This document shows positions 18,992 through 28,900 of a stretch of DNA of 64,000 bases, in pieces. Numbering within the stretch: position 1 is the first letter of the stretch; every line of letters starts with the position of its first letter. The translations under genes were made by a program, and so were the position numbers. Origin of the DNA: Methanobrevibacter thaueri (GTDB lineage Archaea > Methanobacteriota > Methanobacteria > Methanobacteriales > Methanobacteriaceae); the NCBI RefSeq assembly GCF_015062905.1, contig NZ_SUTK01000001.1:1-64000 (forward strand). Reading direction: 5' to 3'. The notes beneath the pieces were generated by a model. The model was given only the letters and a program-made list of their open reading frames with translations. It was not told the DNA's origin and made no database searches.

Positions 18992-21103
18992 ATTGGTGAT
19001 TTCATCCTTTAGGAAATGGTAAATTGATTCTGAGCCAATAAGTTCGCCGGGATCGCCCCATTCGGATGGGTATAGGATGAACGGCTTTGTCTGATTTCCT
19101 CCCAATCCTCCGTGGGATCCTATCAGCTCTTCAAATGCGCATACCTCATCGCTTTCGCTGTCATAGAAGCTGTTGACCAGAATGTCCGGCATGTTGTTGA
19201 ATGAATTTTGCCTTTTGAGATGTATTGCTGCGTTTTTGCCGAAGCCTTCAAGAGGATTTTCACCGACGATTTCATTGCTGTCCAGATAATAGATTCCATT
19301 TTCACCGATTATCATTCCTCCATTGGCTATCGAATCGACCAGAAGGAATCCTATTCCTGAATGCTTTACAAGGCCTGGAATCAAATCCGGAAAGAGCATT
19401 ACGATTTCCTCATAGCTTAGGCGCTGCTTCCATTGGGTCAGATAAATCAGTCCCATATTCCCTGAACCCAACACAATCAGCTCGGAGTCCTTTTCCTTTT
19501 TTGTGCTTTGCTGTGAGGTTTCATGGCCTTTGATGTAGTCAAGACTATTGGTATACCTGTCTCTCAGATTCAGATATTGCTCATTTTCAAATATCAGGGC
19601 AGGCTTTCTTTTTTCCAGCTCTTCTTTGAAGTTTTGCAGGGATTCCCTATCTCCAAACAGATCGTCCCGAATGTTTCCCATCCTTTCCTTAAAGTTTCTA
19701 ATCTGTTTGTTTTCAGGAATTACTGCGTCCCTGAAGTGGTCTATATTATATTCGGTTTTAAACACTTTCAAATCATCTGGAAGGAGCCTGCGCACATAAT
19801 TTCCCAATGTCATTCCGTATCTTTGCTTGAATGTTGCGCCCTTGGACTGGCCATGGTCGGATAGGACCACAAGCTTATAATCCCGGTCGCTCATCTCGAT
19901 TGCTGAGGTAAGCTTTGCAAATTGCTGGTCTATTTTTTTCAGGGCACTCCACACGTCCCTGTCCTCAACGCCTGAGTGGTGGGCTATCTCATCATAGCCC
20001 ATGAAGGTTGCATATGCGCTGTCTATGTTTCCGGTCAGTATTTCGCTTGTCAGAACGTCTGTTGTGACTTCCCTTAATACCACATTAGCTCCGGCCCGCA
20101 CTGCCGCATAGACGATTGTTCTTCTGAGCCGTGGCTTTATGTTTTTCACATCATGAACCAATTGGGAGGTCAGCTCAAGGATAATGTCCCATAAAAACAA
20201 TATGAACAGCCTTTGGAAGTTATACGCATCCAGAAACACTGCATTCAATGTCTTGCTGTAGATGTTTGCAAGGCCGTTCAGCTTTGAAGATGTCAATGTC
20301 GGAATTGCGCTGTCTCCCGAAAACATGTTTGCGATGCTTATTCCATTCACCAATAGGCCTTCGCCGTTGCTTATCTTATTTTCGATTTGAGGGGCGTCAC
20401 TCAATTTTCCTGAAACGATGATTTGGTTGTCGTTTTCCTTTTCAACCCATCTGTAGGCTACGATGTCGGTATTGTTTCCATGAAGTATTCCCGCCTGGCT
20501 CGCTCCGGTCTGTGAAGACAGGTCGGTCTCCCATTCCTTCAGTGTGTGGGTATTTTCATCAATCCATCTTTCAATGTTTGGCATCATTCCCCTGTCAATG
20601 GCCTTTTTTAGGGTGTTGATGGAAAGGCCATCTATTTCAAGCATGATCAGCCCTGGATATCCCTTTTTATATTGTGTCTTTTGCTTGACTGCATACTTGA
20701 GAATGCTTTTGATGTAGCTGTCATAATAGTTGGTGTTTGTCATGTTTGTAACGAAGGTTGTGAATATCGCCATCACGATAGGAACCTGCAGTACGCCATA
20801 TATTCCTGCGGAAAGCCCTGGAATGAAAAGAGAAGCGATATAAAAAATTATAGAGTTTATGAAGAGTGATCCGATTCCAAAGGTAAAGATGATTATCTTC
20901 ATCAGAAAACGCCTGAATATGGGCCACAGCAGCGAATTTGCAATCGCAACGACTATGACGATAAGGACTGCATTGTACCATGGGCCGATTGTAAAGTCTG
21001 TACTTATGTAGTCTACCGCATATACTGCCGCAATGTTTGCAATAACATACAACAAGGTTGTTATTATGGTTCTCAATGATGAAATTAATCTGTTCTTTAT
21101 CAT
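18980..21103 (-). CDS. membrane-anchored alkaline-phosphatase-superfamily protein
   Basis: 707 residues. The first 125 hold about four membrane helices resembling phage-holin/4TMS-type segments ('LLYVIANIAAVYAVDYIS', 'VLIVIVVAIANSLLWP', 'IIIFTFGIGSLFINSIIFYI'). From about 147 comes a phosphodiesterase/alkaline phosphatase domain: 'LIMLEIDGLSINTLKKA' (first metal Asp), 'SSQTGASQAGILHG' (nucleophile region), 'VVLSDHGQSKG' and 'GSHGGLGGNQTKPF' (metal ligands). It probably hydrolyses a phosphodiester or phosphonate on the membrane, possibly a lipid or wall precursor; the substrate is unknown. It overlaps the upstream metallophosphoesterase by four bases, so they form one operon. Confidence 0.88.
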   Translation of the reverse strand: MIKNRLISSLRTIITTLLYVIANIAAVYAVDYISTDFTIGPWYNAVLIVIVVAIANSLLWPIFRRFLMKIIIFTFGIGSLFINSIIFYIASLFIPGLSAGIYGVLQVPIVMAIFTTFVTNMTNTNYYDSYIKSILKYAVKQKTQYKKGYPGLIMLEIDGLSINTLKKAIDRGMMPNIERWIDENTHTLKEWETDLSSQTGASQAGILHGNNTDIVAYRWVEKENDNQIIVSGKLSDAPQIENKISNGEGLLVNGISIANMFSGDSAIPTLTSSKLNGLANIYSKTLNAVFLDAYNFQRLFILFLWDIILELTSQLVHDVKNIKPRLRRTIVYAAVRAGANVVLREVTTDVLTSEILTGNIDSAYATFMGYDEIAHHSGVEDRDVWSALKKIDQQFAKLTSAIEMSDRDYKLVVLSDHGQSKGATFKQRYGMTLGNYVRRLLPDDLKVFKTEYNIDHFRDAVIPENKQIRNFKERMGNIRDDLFGDRESLQNFKEELEKRKPALIFENEQYLNLRDRYTNSLDYIKGHETSQQSTKKEKDSELIVLGSGNMGLIYLTQWKQRLSYEEIVMLFPDLIPGLVKHSGIGFLLVDSIANGGMIIGENGIYYLDSNEIVGENPLEGFGKNAAIHLKRQNSFNNMPDILVNSFYDSESDEVCAFEELIGSHGGLGGNQTKPFILYPSEWGDPGELIGSESIYHFLKDEITNLNS

Positions 21104-21969
21104 TCTATCGGAATTTTTCGCCTATGATTACTTTTAAGGGTTATTATAGTGATTTCAGGTTTGCAGTTTATGCGTATTCTAAATGAATTTGTACCCAGGC
21201 CCTTGCTTGTATACTGAATCATGTCATTGACCTTATAAAGCCCAACAGGATACCTTGTGGAGTTGGGGCCTCTGAAGGGGGTTGTTTCAAATTTTGGAAT
21301 GATGAACTGCCCTCCGTGGGAATGTCCTGAAATCTGCAAATCGATTTTGCCGGTCTGTGAGGATTCAAGGGCAAAGTCCGGCTCATGCGCAAGCAGGATT
21401 GTCGGACAATCGTCTTCAAGTTTTGCCAATACCTTATCCAAATTGTCTGCACAGACCGTACATGAGTCAACACCGGCCAAATTGATCTTGTCGTCACCTT
21501 TTCTTAAAACGACATTGTCATTACTCAAATCATAAATGTCTGCAGTTTTAAAGATTCTTCTGACCTTGTCTGCATCCATCCAATGGTCATGATTTCCCAA
21601 TATGCCGAATTTGCCGTCTTCGGCTTTCAGCTTTTTGAGGGATTTTTCCAATGCGTCATCGTAGCTTTCGATATTGTATGAAAAGTAATCCCCGGTCAGG
21701 ACTATCAAATCGTAATTCAATGTATTAACGTAATCGATTAGGTCATCAAGATACTCAGGATTGATCCATTGGCCCAGATGGATATCGGATATGTTTAAAA
21801 TCCTGTAGTTTTGAAAATTCCTTCCCAATTTATCTAATGCTATATCAACTTCAACCAGATCTATGTTTTTGGGATTAAACTCCTTGTCCGGCAGTGTTTG
21901 GGTCATCGCATCCTGAATGCCCTGTCTGATTTTCATGGCTTGTGGTTTTTCAATGTCTTCATCCTTCAT
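21100..21969 (-). CDS. calcineurin-like metallophosphoesterase
   Basis: 289 residues with all five metallophosphoesterase motifs in order: 'NISDIHLGQW', 'LTGDYFSYN', 'LGNHDHW', 'LLAHEPD' and 'SGHSHGGQFIIP'. The arrangement matches YkuE/YaeI-like enzymes, some of which act on phospholipid-type substrates. No signal peptide is apparent, and the first 50 residues are charged. Its stop overlaps the start of the membrane alkaline-phosphatase-like gene by four bases, which suggests a shared pathway, perhaps sequential cleavage of a phosphorylated lipid or polymer (inference). Confidence 0.92.
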   Translation of the reverse strand: MKDEDIEKPQAMKIRQGIQDAMTQTLPDKEFNPKNIDLVEVDIALDKLGRNFQNYRILNISDIHLGQWINPEYLDDLIDYVNTLNYDLIVLTGDYFSYNIESYDDALEKSLKKLKAEDGKFGILGNHDHWMDADKVRRIFKTADIYDLSNDNVVLRKGDDKINLAGVDSCTVCADNLDKVLAKLEDDCPTILLAHEPDFALESSQTGKIDLQISGHSHGGQFIIPKFETTPFRGPNSTRYPVGLYKVNDMIQYTSKGLGTNSFRIRINCKPEITIITLKSNHRRKIPIE

Positions 21970-22032
21970 TAATTATTAATTAATTCTGAAACTATTTATA
22001 ATTTTAAAAACATAGATAATTAAGTGATTATT

Positions 22033-23223
22033 ATGCTTCAAATTGCAGTTTGTGGAAAACCGAATGTAGGAAAATCATCCTTTTTCAATTCAGCAACAGC
22101 ATCAGGAGTGGAAATGGCAAACTATCCATTCACAACAATTGATGCAAACAAGGCTGTTGCTCATGTAATTAAGGATTGCCCGTGTAAGGAATTGGGCGTC
22201 ACATGCAATCCTCACAACTCAATATGCATTGATGGGAAAAGATTGCTTCCGATTGAAATGATAGATGTTGCGGGACTTGTTCCTGGAGCGCATGAAGGAA
22301 AAGGATTAGGTAACAAGTTTTTAGATGAATTGATGCAGGCTAAGGTATTTATCAATGTTATTGACGCTTCAGGCTCAACTGACCTTGAAGGAAATCCTGT
22401 TGACGCAGGAAGCCATGACCCGTTGGACGATTTGGAATTTCTGGAAAATGAAATCGTCATGTGGATGTATGGAATACTGTCCAAGAATTGGGTGAGGCTT
22501 ATAAGAAAGGTTGGTGCGGAGCATCTTGACATCTCAAAGGTTCTCTATGACCAGTTGTCAGGTACAGGAATAGCCATTGAAGACATCATTGAGGCCAAAA
22601 GGACAGTCGAGCCTGATTACAACAAGTGGGAAGAGGAGGATTTGATTGAGCTTACACGCAATATCCTGCATATTGCAAAGCCTATGATGATTATTGCAAA
22701 CAAGGCGGACTTGCCTACATCTGCTGAAAACATCAAAAGAATCAAGGAAAAGTATCCGAACGTGATTCCAACTTCAGCAGGCTCAGAACTGGCATTGGTT
22801 AAAGCTGCAGAAAGCGGACTGATTAGCTACATGTCCGGGGATGATCATTTTGAAATCCTGAAGCCTGAAGAGCTGTCAGAAGCCCAACGCAAAGGTTTGG
22901 AGTATATTCAAGCCAATATCTTGGATGTCTATGGAAGCACAGGAGTTCAGGATGCGCTGAATTATGCGATATTTGAACTTCTTGACAGGATTGTCGTATA
23001 TCCGGTTCAGGATGAAAACAAATACACTGACCAGAAGGGTAATGTCCTTCCTGACGGATTCCTTGTCCCTAAAGGCTCAACACCTAAGCAGCTGGCCTAC
23101 ATTGTCCACACAGATATCGGGGACAAGTTCATGCATGCGGTTGATGCGAAATCCAAAATGCGCGTGGCCAGTGATTATGAGTTGAAAGACGGTGACATTA
23201 TCAGTATTGTAACAAGAGGATAA
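22033..23223 (+). CDS. ychF: YchF/Obg-like redox-regulated ATPase
   Basis: P-loop NTPase of the Obg/HflX superfamily, 396 residues. G1 is 'GKPNVGKSS' at 8-16, '[16 protein letters not shown]' is the G3/switch II region, and 'ANKADLP' is the G4-like motif. The C-terminal TGS domain is '[20 protein letters not shown]'. YchF proteins bind ribosomes and prefer ATP. The ATG at 22033 gives the usual N-terminus [10 protein letters not shown]; an in-frame GTG nine bases earlier is possible but would add three extra residues. It is divergent from the metallophosphoesterase gene. Confidence 0.93.
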   Translation: MLQIAVCGKPNVGKSSFFNSATASGVEMANYPFTTIDANKAVAHVIKDCPCKELGVTCNPHNSICIDGKRLLPIEMIDVAGLVPGAHEGKGLGNKFLDELMQAKVFINVIDASGSTDLEGNPVDAGSHDPLDDLEFLENEIVMWMYGILSKNWVRLIRKVGAEHLDISKVLYDQLSGTGIAIEDIIEAKRTVEPDYNKWEEEDLIELTRNILHIAKPMMIIANKADLPTSAENIKRIKEKYPNVIPTSAGSELALVKAAESGLISYMSGDDHFEILKPEELSEAQRKGLEYIQANILDVYGSTGVQDALNYAIFELLDRIVVYPVQDENKYTDQKGNVLPDGFLVPKGSTPKQLAYIVHTDIGDKFMHAVDAKSKMRVASDYELKDGDIISIVTRG

Positions 23224-23257
23224 TATTCCTCTTCTTTTTTTATTTTTTAAGATTTTC

Positions 23258-23818
23258 ATGCCTAAATTAACTCGAAATCTAAAACCTGAAGAATTTGGCG
23301 AATACTATTTTTTAAAGGAGGAACTGAAGGACTTCTGTAGGTCTGAAGGGTTGAAAGTAAGCGGATCCAAACAGGAATTGGAAAACAGGATAATCCATTA
23401 TTTATCAACTGGCGAGGAGTTAAACGAACCCGTTGTGAGGCAAAAGTCTAACGCTTCATCATCTGAAATCAATCTTGATTCAAGATTGGGCGAAAATTTC
23501 AAATGCAGCGAAGATAAAAGAGCATTTTTTGAAAATGAAATAGGCAAGGGGTTCAAATTCAAGGTCCGATTCCAAAAATGGCTTAAAGCGAATCCCGACA
23601 AGACCTACAGGGATGCAGTTGACGCATACCATGAGATACAAGGATCTAACCAAAAAACGGAAATCGGCAAGCAATTCCAATACAATCAGTATATCAGAGA
23701 TTTCTTTGAGGATAATGAAGGTAAATCTTTAGATGATGCAATCAGATGCTGGAAGCATAAGAAGTCTCTTAAAGGCCATAATAGGTATGAAAAAAGCGAT
23801 TTAGAGGTGTTAAAATGA
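23258..23818 (+). CDS. SAP-domain protein (DUF6434-like)
   Basis: 186 residues. The first 60 are a SAP motif ('LKEELKDFCRSEGLKVSGSK', then QELENRIIHYL), a helix-extended-helix module that usually binds nucleic acid. The rest resembles DUF6434-type C-termini: 'FFENEIGKGFKFKVRFQKWL' then 'NPDKTYRDAVDAYHEI', followed by a degenerate second copy ('DNEGKSLDDAIRCWKHKK'). It is probably a small DNA- or RNA-binding protein. It overlaps the following TIGR04076 gene by four bases (ATGA). No membrane part or signal peptide. Confidence 0.78.
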   Translation: MPKLTRNLKPEEFGEYYFLKEELKDFCRSEGLKVSGSKQELENRIIHYLSTGEELNEPVVRQKSNASSSEINLDSRLGENFKCSEDKRAFFENEIGKGFKFKVRFQKWLKANPDKTYRDAVDAYHEIQGSNQKTEIGKQFQYNQYIRDFFEDNEGKSLDDAIRCWKHKKSLKGHNRYEKSDLEVLK

Positions 23819-24129
23819 AAAAGGTTAAAATCACGGTCATGAGAAAGGTCAGGCACGACGATTTGATTGAGAAATATGAAAATCTGCTGGAACATGAATG
23901 CGATGTGGATGAAGGTCAGGTATTCATTGCAAACGGATGGGTTAAGCCCGATAATTTCTGTGACAGCGCATGGGAAAGCCTTTCACCATTCGTAATGGCA
24001 TTGGCAAATGGAGCCAGCGATTTCTATGACGGTTGGATGAAAAACAAAAAGTCTGCAATGATATCATGCAATGATGGGTTCCGGCCTGTAAGCTTTCTTC
24101 TGGAAACTATGGATGAGGATGCCGATTAA
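23815..24129 (+). CDS. TIGR04076 family protein
   Basis: 104 residues matching the short TIGR04076 family: 'KVKITVMRKVRHDDLIEKY' at the start, 'CDVDEGQVFIANGWVKPDNF' in the middle, 'CDSAWESLSPFVMALANG' and a closing 'MISCNDGFRPVSFLLE'. Several conserved cysteines (about residues 29, 43 and 83) could bind metal or act in redox. The function of the family is unknown to me. The four-base overlap with the SAP-domain gene implies coupled translation. Confidence 0.8.
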   Translation: MKKVKITVMRKVRHDDLIEKYENLLEHECDVDEGQVFIANGWVKPDNFCDSAWESLSPFVMALANGASDFYDGWMKNKKSAMISCNDGFRPVSFLLETMDEDAD

Positions 24130-24725
24130 ATCATTTTAATGCCATTTTTCACTATGTGCAAATAAGAAGCTATAAAACACATATTAAAGCTAATTATCAT
24201 TTAGATTGTCAGTCTATCAAATTAGAAAATTTCGGATTATCCAACTAGGCTTCTTATTGACATCATAGATTGTTAGTACATTAAGTTAATGGCTAACAAT
24301 AAGTAGTAACTTGCTACAAATATGTAAGATATGGCAAGCACTATATTTTCAACAGGCATTTTACATTTTCTCCACTTTAATATGGAGTGCTTTTAATTTA
24401 ATGTTATTTTCACTCATAGAGACACCATTGCTTAGTATAATTATATTAGTGTTTTAGAATTAATTCTTTTATTTAATAATTATTTAAAACTTATTATTTT
24501 TATAAATAAATATTGTATTATATATGTAATACTATTTTTAGGTTAAAATTTTGTTTTAATAAGGTAACGGTAATATTAGAAACCTTTAAATATTTGAATA
24601 TTCATAATTTAATGTAACATCTGATGATGTTTTAATGGCATTTTACAAGCCATTGTTTAGTATTTGAATGAGGATGCGTCAAAATTTGTTATTCAAATTT
24701 ATCCTTATTCATTTGAAAATTTATT
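24130..24725. other. AT-rich 596-bp spacer
   Basis: Long non-coding stretch between the TIGR04076 gene and the anion permease. It holds the small minus-strand ORF listed separately and, near the right end, a run of A/T with 'GAATATTCATAATTTAATG' that may contain the permease promoter. No RNA gene, insertion sequence or array was recognised. Confidence 0.4.
24273..24359 (-). CDS. putative 28-residue membrane peptide
   Basis: ATG at 24359 opens a 28-codon frame: MPVENIVLAISYIFVASYYL followed by LLAINLMY. About 21 residues in a row are hydrophobic, a single membrane helix with short polar ends. GGAG lies ten bases upstream, a little far. Single-helix peptides of this size often attach to larger membrane complexes (KdpF-like examples). 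It lies alone in a long spacer, opposite in strand to its neighbours. Coding is possible but unproven. Confidence 0.35.
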   Translation of the reverse strand: MPVENIVLAISYIFVASYYLLLAINLMY

Positions 24726-25757
24726 ATGAATACTATGGATAAATTAAAAGACAATTTTTCTGATTTTTTTAAAAAAGAGATAATATTTTTCATATCTTTA
24801 ATTTTAGCTATAATCTCTTGCTTTTTTGTTAACCCCAATCTTGATTATTTAAATTATATTAATTGGGATACAATTGTACTGTTGTTTTTTATAATGCTGA
24901 TTGTTGAGATTCTAAAGAATCTGTCCATTTTTGAGATTCTCGTTAGAAAATTATTGGTTAAGGTTAAAAACACAAGGGGACTTGTATTATTTCTGGTTTT
25001 CACATGCTTTTTCAGTTCAATATTCATAACAAATGATGTCTCTTTAATTATATTCGTTCCGTTTGCTATTCTGGCTTTAAGAAAAGTCGACAGGTCTGAT
25101 TTAGTCATCATTACAGTTTCCATGCAGACCATTGCCGCCAATGTGGGATGTATGGTGCTTCCTATCGGAGCGCCCCACAATATCGTGATGTATACGGTAT
25201 CCAGGATTCCATTCGGATCTTTTTTCATGTTGCTTCTGCCGTATATTGTTGTATCTGTCGCATTTCTGGTGGCGGTGTCATTATTTGTGCCTAAAGATGG
25301 AATTGCACTTCCTGAATTCAGAAAAATTGATGTCAGCTATGATAACTTCCTTAAAAGGGTTTTCATAGGTATTGATTATTACCTGCTTTTGACATTCATT
25401 GCATTATTTGTCCTAATCGGCAATCTCGAAAACATTCCATTTTTCAATGCGCTTTTCACCAGGTGGATTGTAGGCAATGAGGTTTTGATCGGTGTTGCGG
25501 CATCACAGGTGATTTCCAATGTTCCTGCAGCAATGCTTCTAAGCGGTTTCAGCAGTAATTATGAGGCTATCATAATAGGAATCAACATAGGAGGATTTGG
25601 AACCCTGATTGCGTCCATGGCAAATCTGATTTCCTATAAGATTCTTGTCCGTGAGTTCAGACAATTGAAGGTAAACTACCTTATTGTATTCACTGTTTTG
25701 AATGTTGTTCTGCTGGTAATTTTGCTGGGAGTCTATGCTTTTGCCGGATTCCATTAA
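24726..25757 (+). CDS. SLC13/ArsB-NhaD-type ion permease
   Basis: 343 residues with about ten membrane helices. Features of the ion-transporter superfamily are 'NDVSLIIFVPFAILALRK' and the re-entrant signature 'NVGCMVLPIGAPHNIVMY', with a second copy towards the C-terminus ('SQVISNVPAAMLLSGFS' and 'GGFGTLIASMANLISYK'). The two Asn-Val/Pro motifs form the ion-binding sites in relatives that carry dicarboxylates, arsenite or Na+/H+. The substrate cannot be told. Shorter than the 420-450 residues usual for ArsB, so probably a minimal form. A second ATG nine bases in is an alternative start. It stands alone between long spacers. Confidence 0.82.
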   Translation: MNTMDKLKDNFSDFFKKEIIFFISLILAIISCFFVNPNLDYLNYINWDTIVLLFFIMLIVEILKNLSIFEILVRKLLVKVKNTRGLVLFLVFTCFFSSIFITNDVSLIIFVPFAILALRKVDRSDLVIITVSMQTIAANVGCMVLPIGAPHNIVMYTVSRIPFGSFFMLLLPYIVVSVAFLVAVSLFVPKDGIALPEFRKIDVSYDNFLKRVFIGIDYYLLLTFIALFVLIGNLENIPFFNALFTRWIVGNEVLIGVAASQVISNVPAAMLLSGFSSNYEAIIIGINIGGFGTLIASMANLISYKILVREFRQLKVNYLIVFTVLNVVLLVILLGVYAFAGFH

Positions 25758-25946
25758 TTCTATTTTTTTTGAAAAATTTTGATTAAAAAAGCGTTTTTAT
25801 TATTCTAATTTATATATAATTACTTATATACATAGTAATATCCTTTGATAAAAACAATTTTGATGAATATTGTTCATTAATTTTAATGAATTTATTTGTT
25901 TGTTCAAAGATAATTTTTAGAAATTATTTTATTGGGTTGTAAAACT
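25758..25946 (+). promoter_or_regulatory. promoter and long leader of the 1855-residue adhesin-like gene
   Basis: A TATA-like TTTATATATAATTAC lies near 25809-25823. With the usual spacing, transcription would start near 25845, leaving a leader of roughly 100 bases of almost pure A/T. There is no good ribosome site before the ATG at 25947. Confidence 0.4.
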
Positions 25947-28900
25947 ATGAATGCTAAAAAGATATTCCTAGTAACGTTTCTGTTGCTAGCTATTTTAACA
26001 ATTGGTGCAGTCAGCGCATCTGAAGGTGCAGACGAATTGGCTGCAGAAGATAGTAACGGGGAAGATTTGTCCCTTGATGACGAATCCTCCTCTGAAGTAA
26101 TCTCCTCTGGTGAGGATGATATTGAGATTATGATTGATACTTGGAATGAGTATCCTCTTGATGATAGTGAAAATGAGTTTACGCATACTATTATAATCAA
26201 GAATGTTCCTGAGGGCACTAATGGAAATGTCAGCGTTTCAATTGGTGAATCAGATATTTTCAAAAGTGAACTGAAGGATTTTGATGACAACAATAAGTGG
26301 GATGAAAACGGTTATAAGAGTTATGGTGTTAATTTTACTCAATTGAGCAGTTTAAAGGACTTTAATTCAGGTTGTATGATTAATGTCAAGTTCGTGAATG
26401 AAGATAACTCTATCTCATCATTCTGCATACTTGAACTAAAGGAGGACAATAAGTTTCAGTTAAGTACAGCTATTTTCCGTTGTTGGAATGAAGAATGGGA
26501 GAGAGGGCCCCTTTATACAGATACCACTGAGGAAGTCATTACTTTGAATGTTGGCGCTCCGGAATTAAATGGATTTTTTTATGTTGAGTGTAATGGAGTA
26601 AAATATAGGTATGAACCTAGATTCTATGATGGCGGAGCTTGGCATGATTGGGTATTGTCTTCATTTGACATTACAAATCCTGGTGAATATCCTGTGACTG
26701 CCACATATGCCCCTAGTGTGAATTCTGAACCTGAAGTGATTTTCAGAGGAAAGTTAAATGTTAAGGCATTTGATGAGGGTAGTGAGTATAGGGTAGTTGC
26801 AGATAATTTAGGCCAGAAGCTCATATTTTATGGGTTAAATGGAAGAAATTGTACCGTTTCAATATATGCCAGAAATCATAATGATGGAGCGCAGGGTAAT
26901 TTGTTGAATGATGACAATTACCTTATAAAGAATTTTACAAGTATAGCTGGTACAAATTATAGGATGGATTATGAAGGTGATTTAGGACTTGAAAAAGGTA
27001 ACAATTATGAGATTGCTGTTAAGGTCACCGATTATGAAAGTGGTGATGAGATATTAGTCTATCGTAATAATCTTCAGTGCTATGACCCATGGGGAGGAAG
27101 TATACCTTCTGAAATTGAAATGGGGGTTAACGAAAATTTCTTTAACGATGAAAATGAAGATGACTGGATTGTAGTAGTGCGCATTCCTGAAAAAAAGATG
27201 GTGTACTATGGAATCCTTGAGGTTAAATTAGGTGAATCTAGTACAGCCGTGACCATAGCTGCTAGAGAAATGGATTTCGATAGCTATACCCGGTCTTATC
27301 AATATTCACTTTATTATAAAGATTGGAAAGATTATTTTCTTGATGGTCTCTATGACTTTCGTTTCATATCTGACAATGGTACCGCAGAACAATCTTACAT
27401 TTTAGTTGAGCACCGTGATGGTGGAACAAGCATAGAAAGAGTTATCCAGATTAATATTTGGAACGATGACTGGCAGAGAGGACCTCTTTATACTGATTCC
27501 ACTGAAAGTGTTGTTATGATTAATGTTCGCTCTCCTGAAATAGATGGTATTTTTTATGTTGAGTGCAATGGAGTAACATATAGGTATGAACCTAAATTCT
27601 ATGATAGCGAAGCTTGGCATGATTGGATATTGTCTTCATTTGACATTGAAAACCCTGATGAATATGATGTAATTGTTAGCTATGCTGCTAGTGAGAATTC
27701 TCAAACTAAAGAGATTTTCAGAGGAAAATTAAATGTTAAGGCATTTGATGAGGGTAATGAGTATAGGGTAGTTCCTGATAATTATGCCCAGGAGCTCATA
27801 TTTTATGGGTTAAATGGAAGAAATTGTAACGTTTCAATATATGCCAGAAATCATAATGATGAATGGCAAGAAAATTGGTGGAATGATGACACTTACCTTA
27901 AAAAGTCTTTAATAAATTTAACTGGCAAAATTTATAGATTGGATTATGAAGGCGATTTAGGACTTGAAAAAGAGAACAATTATGAGATTGCTGTTAAAGT
28001 CACTGAAGGGGATGAAAATACGGAGGTATTTTTCTATCGCAATGATGTTTGGTGCAGTGATCCATGGGAAGGAAGTATACCTTCTGAAATTGAAATGAAT
28101 GTTAATGAAAATTTCTTTAACGATGGAAATGAGGATGACTGGGTTATAGAAGTACGCATTCCTGAAAAAAAGATGGTGTACAATGGAAGAATCGAGATTA
28201 AATCAGGTGAAAATGTTATATTCGTGAAAGACATATTCGCCAGAGACATGGATTTCGATAACAATGCCAGGTCTTATACATATTCACTTTTATATAGAGA
28301 CGTGAAAGATCACTTGGCTGAAGGCCTCTTTGATTTTGTTTTTACAACTGATAACGGTACCGCAAAACAGTCTTTTATTTCAGTTGAATTCGATGATGGC
28401 GGAACTCGTATACAAAGGGCTTTTGATGTTAGTGTTTGGTCTTTAGATTGGAATAGGGGACTTCTTTATGATGATTATACTGGAGAAGTAGTTACTATTT
28501 ATGTCCACTCTGAATTGATTGACGGTACTTTCAATGTTAAATGTCATGATGTTTCATATGTATTTAAACCTAAATTTAATGAAAATGGCGAACCTAGACA
28601 TGGTTGGCTATTGTCTTCATTTGGCATTACCGAATCCGGTATCTACAATTTAACTGTTGAATATAATGGTGAAGTGATTTTAAATCAAGATTTACAGGTT
28701 TTCCATTTTAGTAATGATGAATTTAGAGTCACTTCTGATAACGTCAATCATTTAATTAGCTTATACTGTCCGCAAGATGGTGAAAATTGTAATGTTTCAA
28801 TATATCTTAAGCATAATTGGGAAGAGGAGTATCAGGAAATTTTAACTCAGAACCTTAAAATGTTGGGTGAATGGTATAATTGGACATTTGATGAATTGGA

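Noticed and set aside
25932..25946. TTG start five codons upstream for the 1855-residue protein
   Set aside because: It would put GCKT before the signal peptide; ATG 25947 gives a normal leader.
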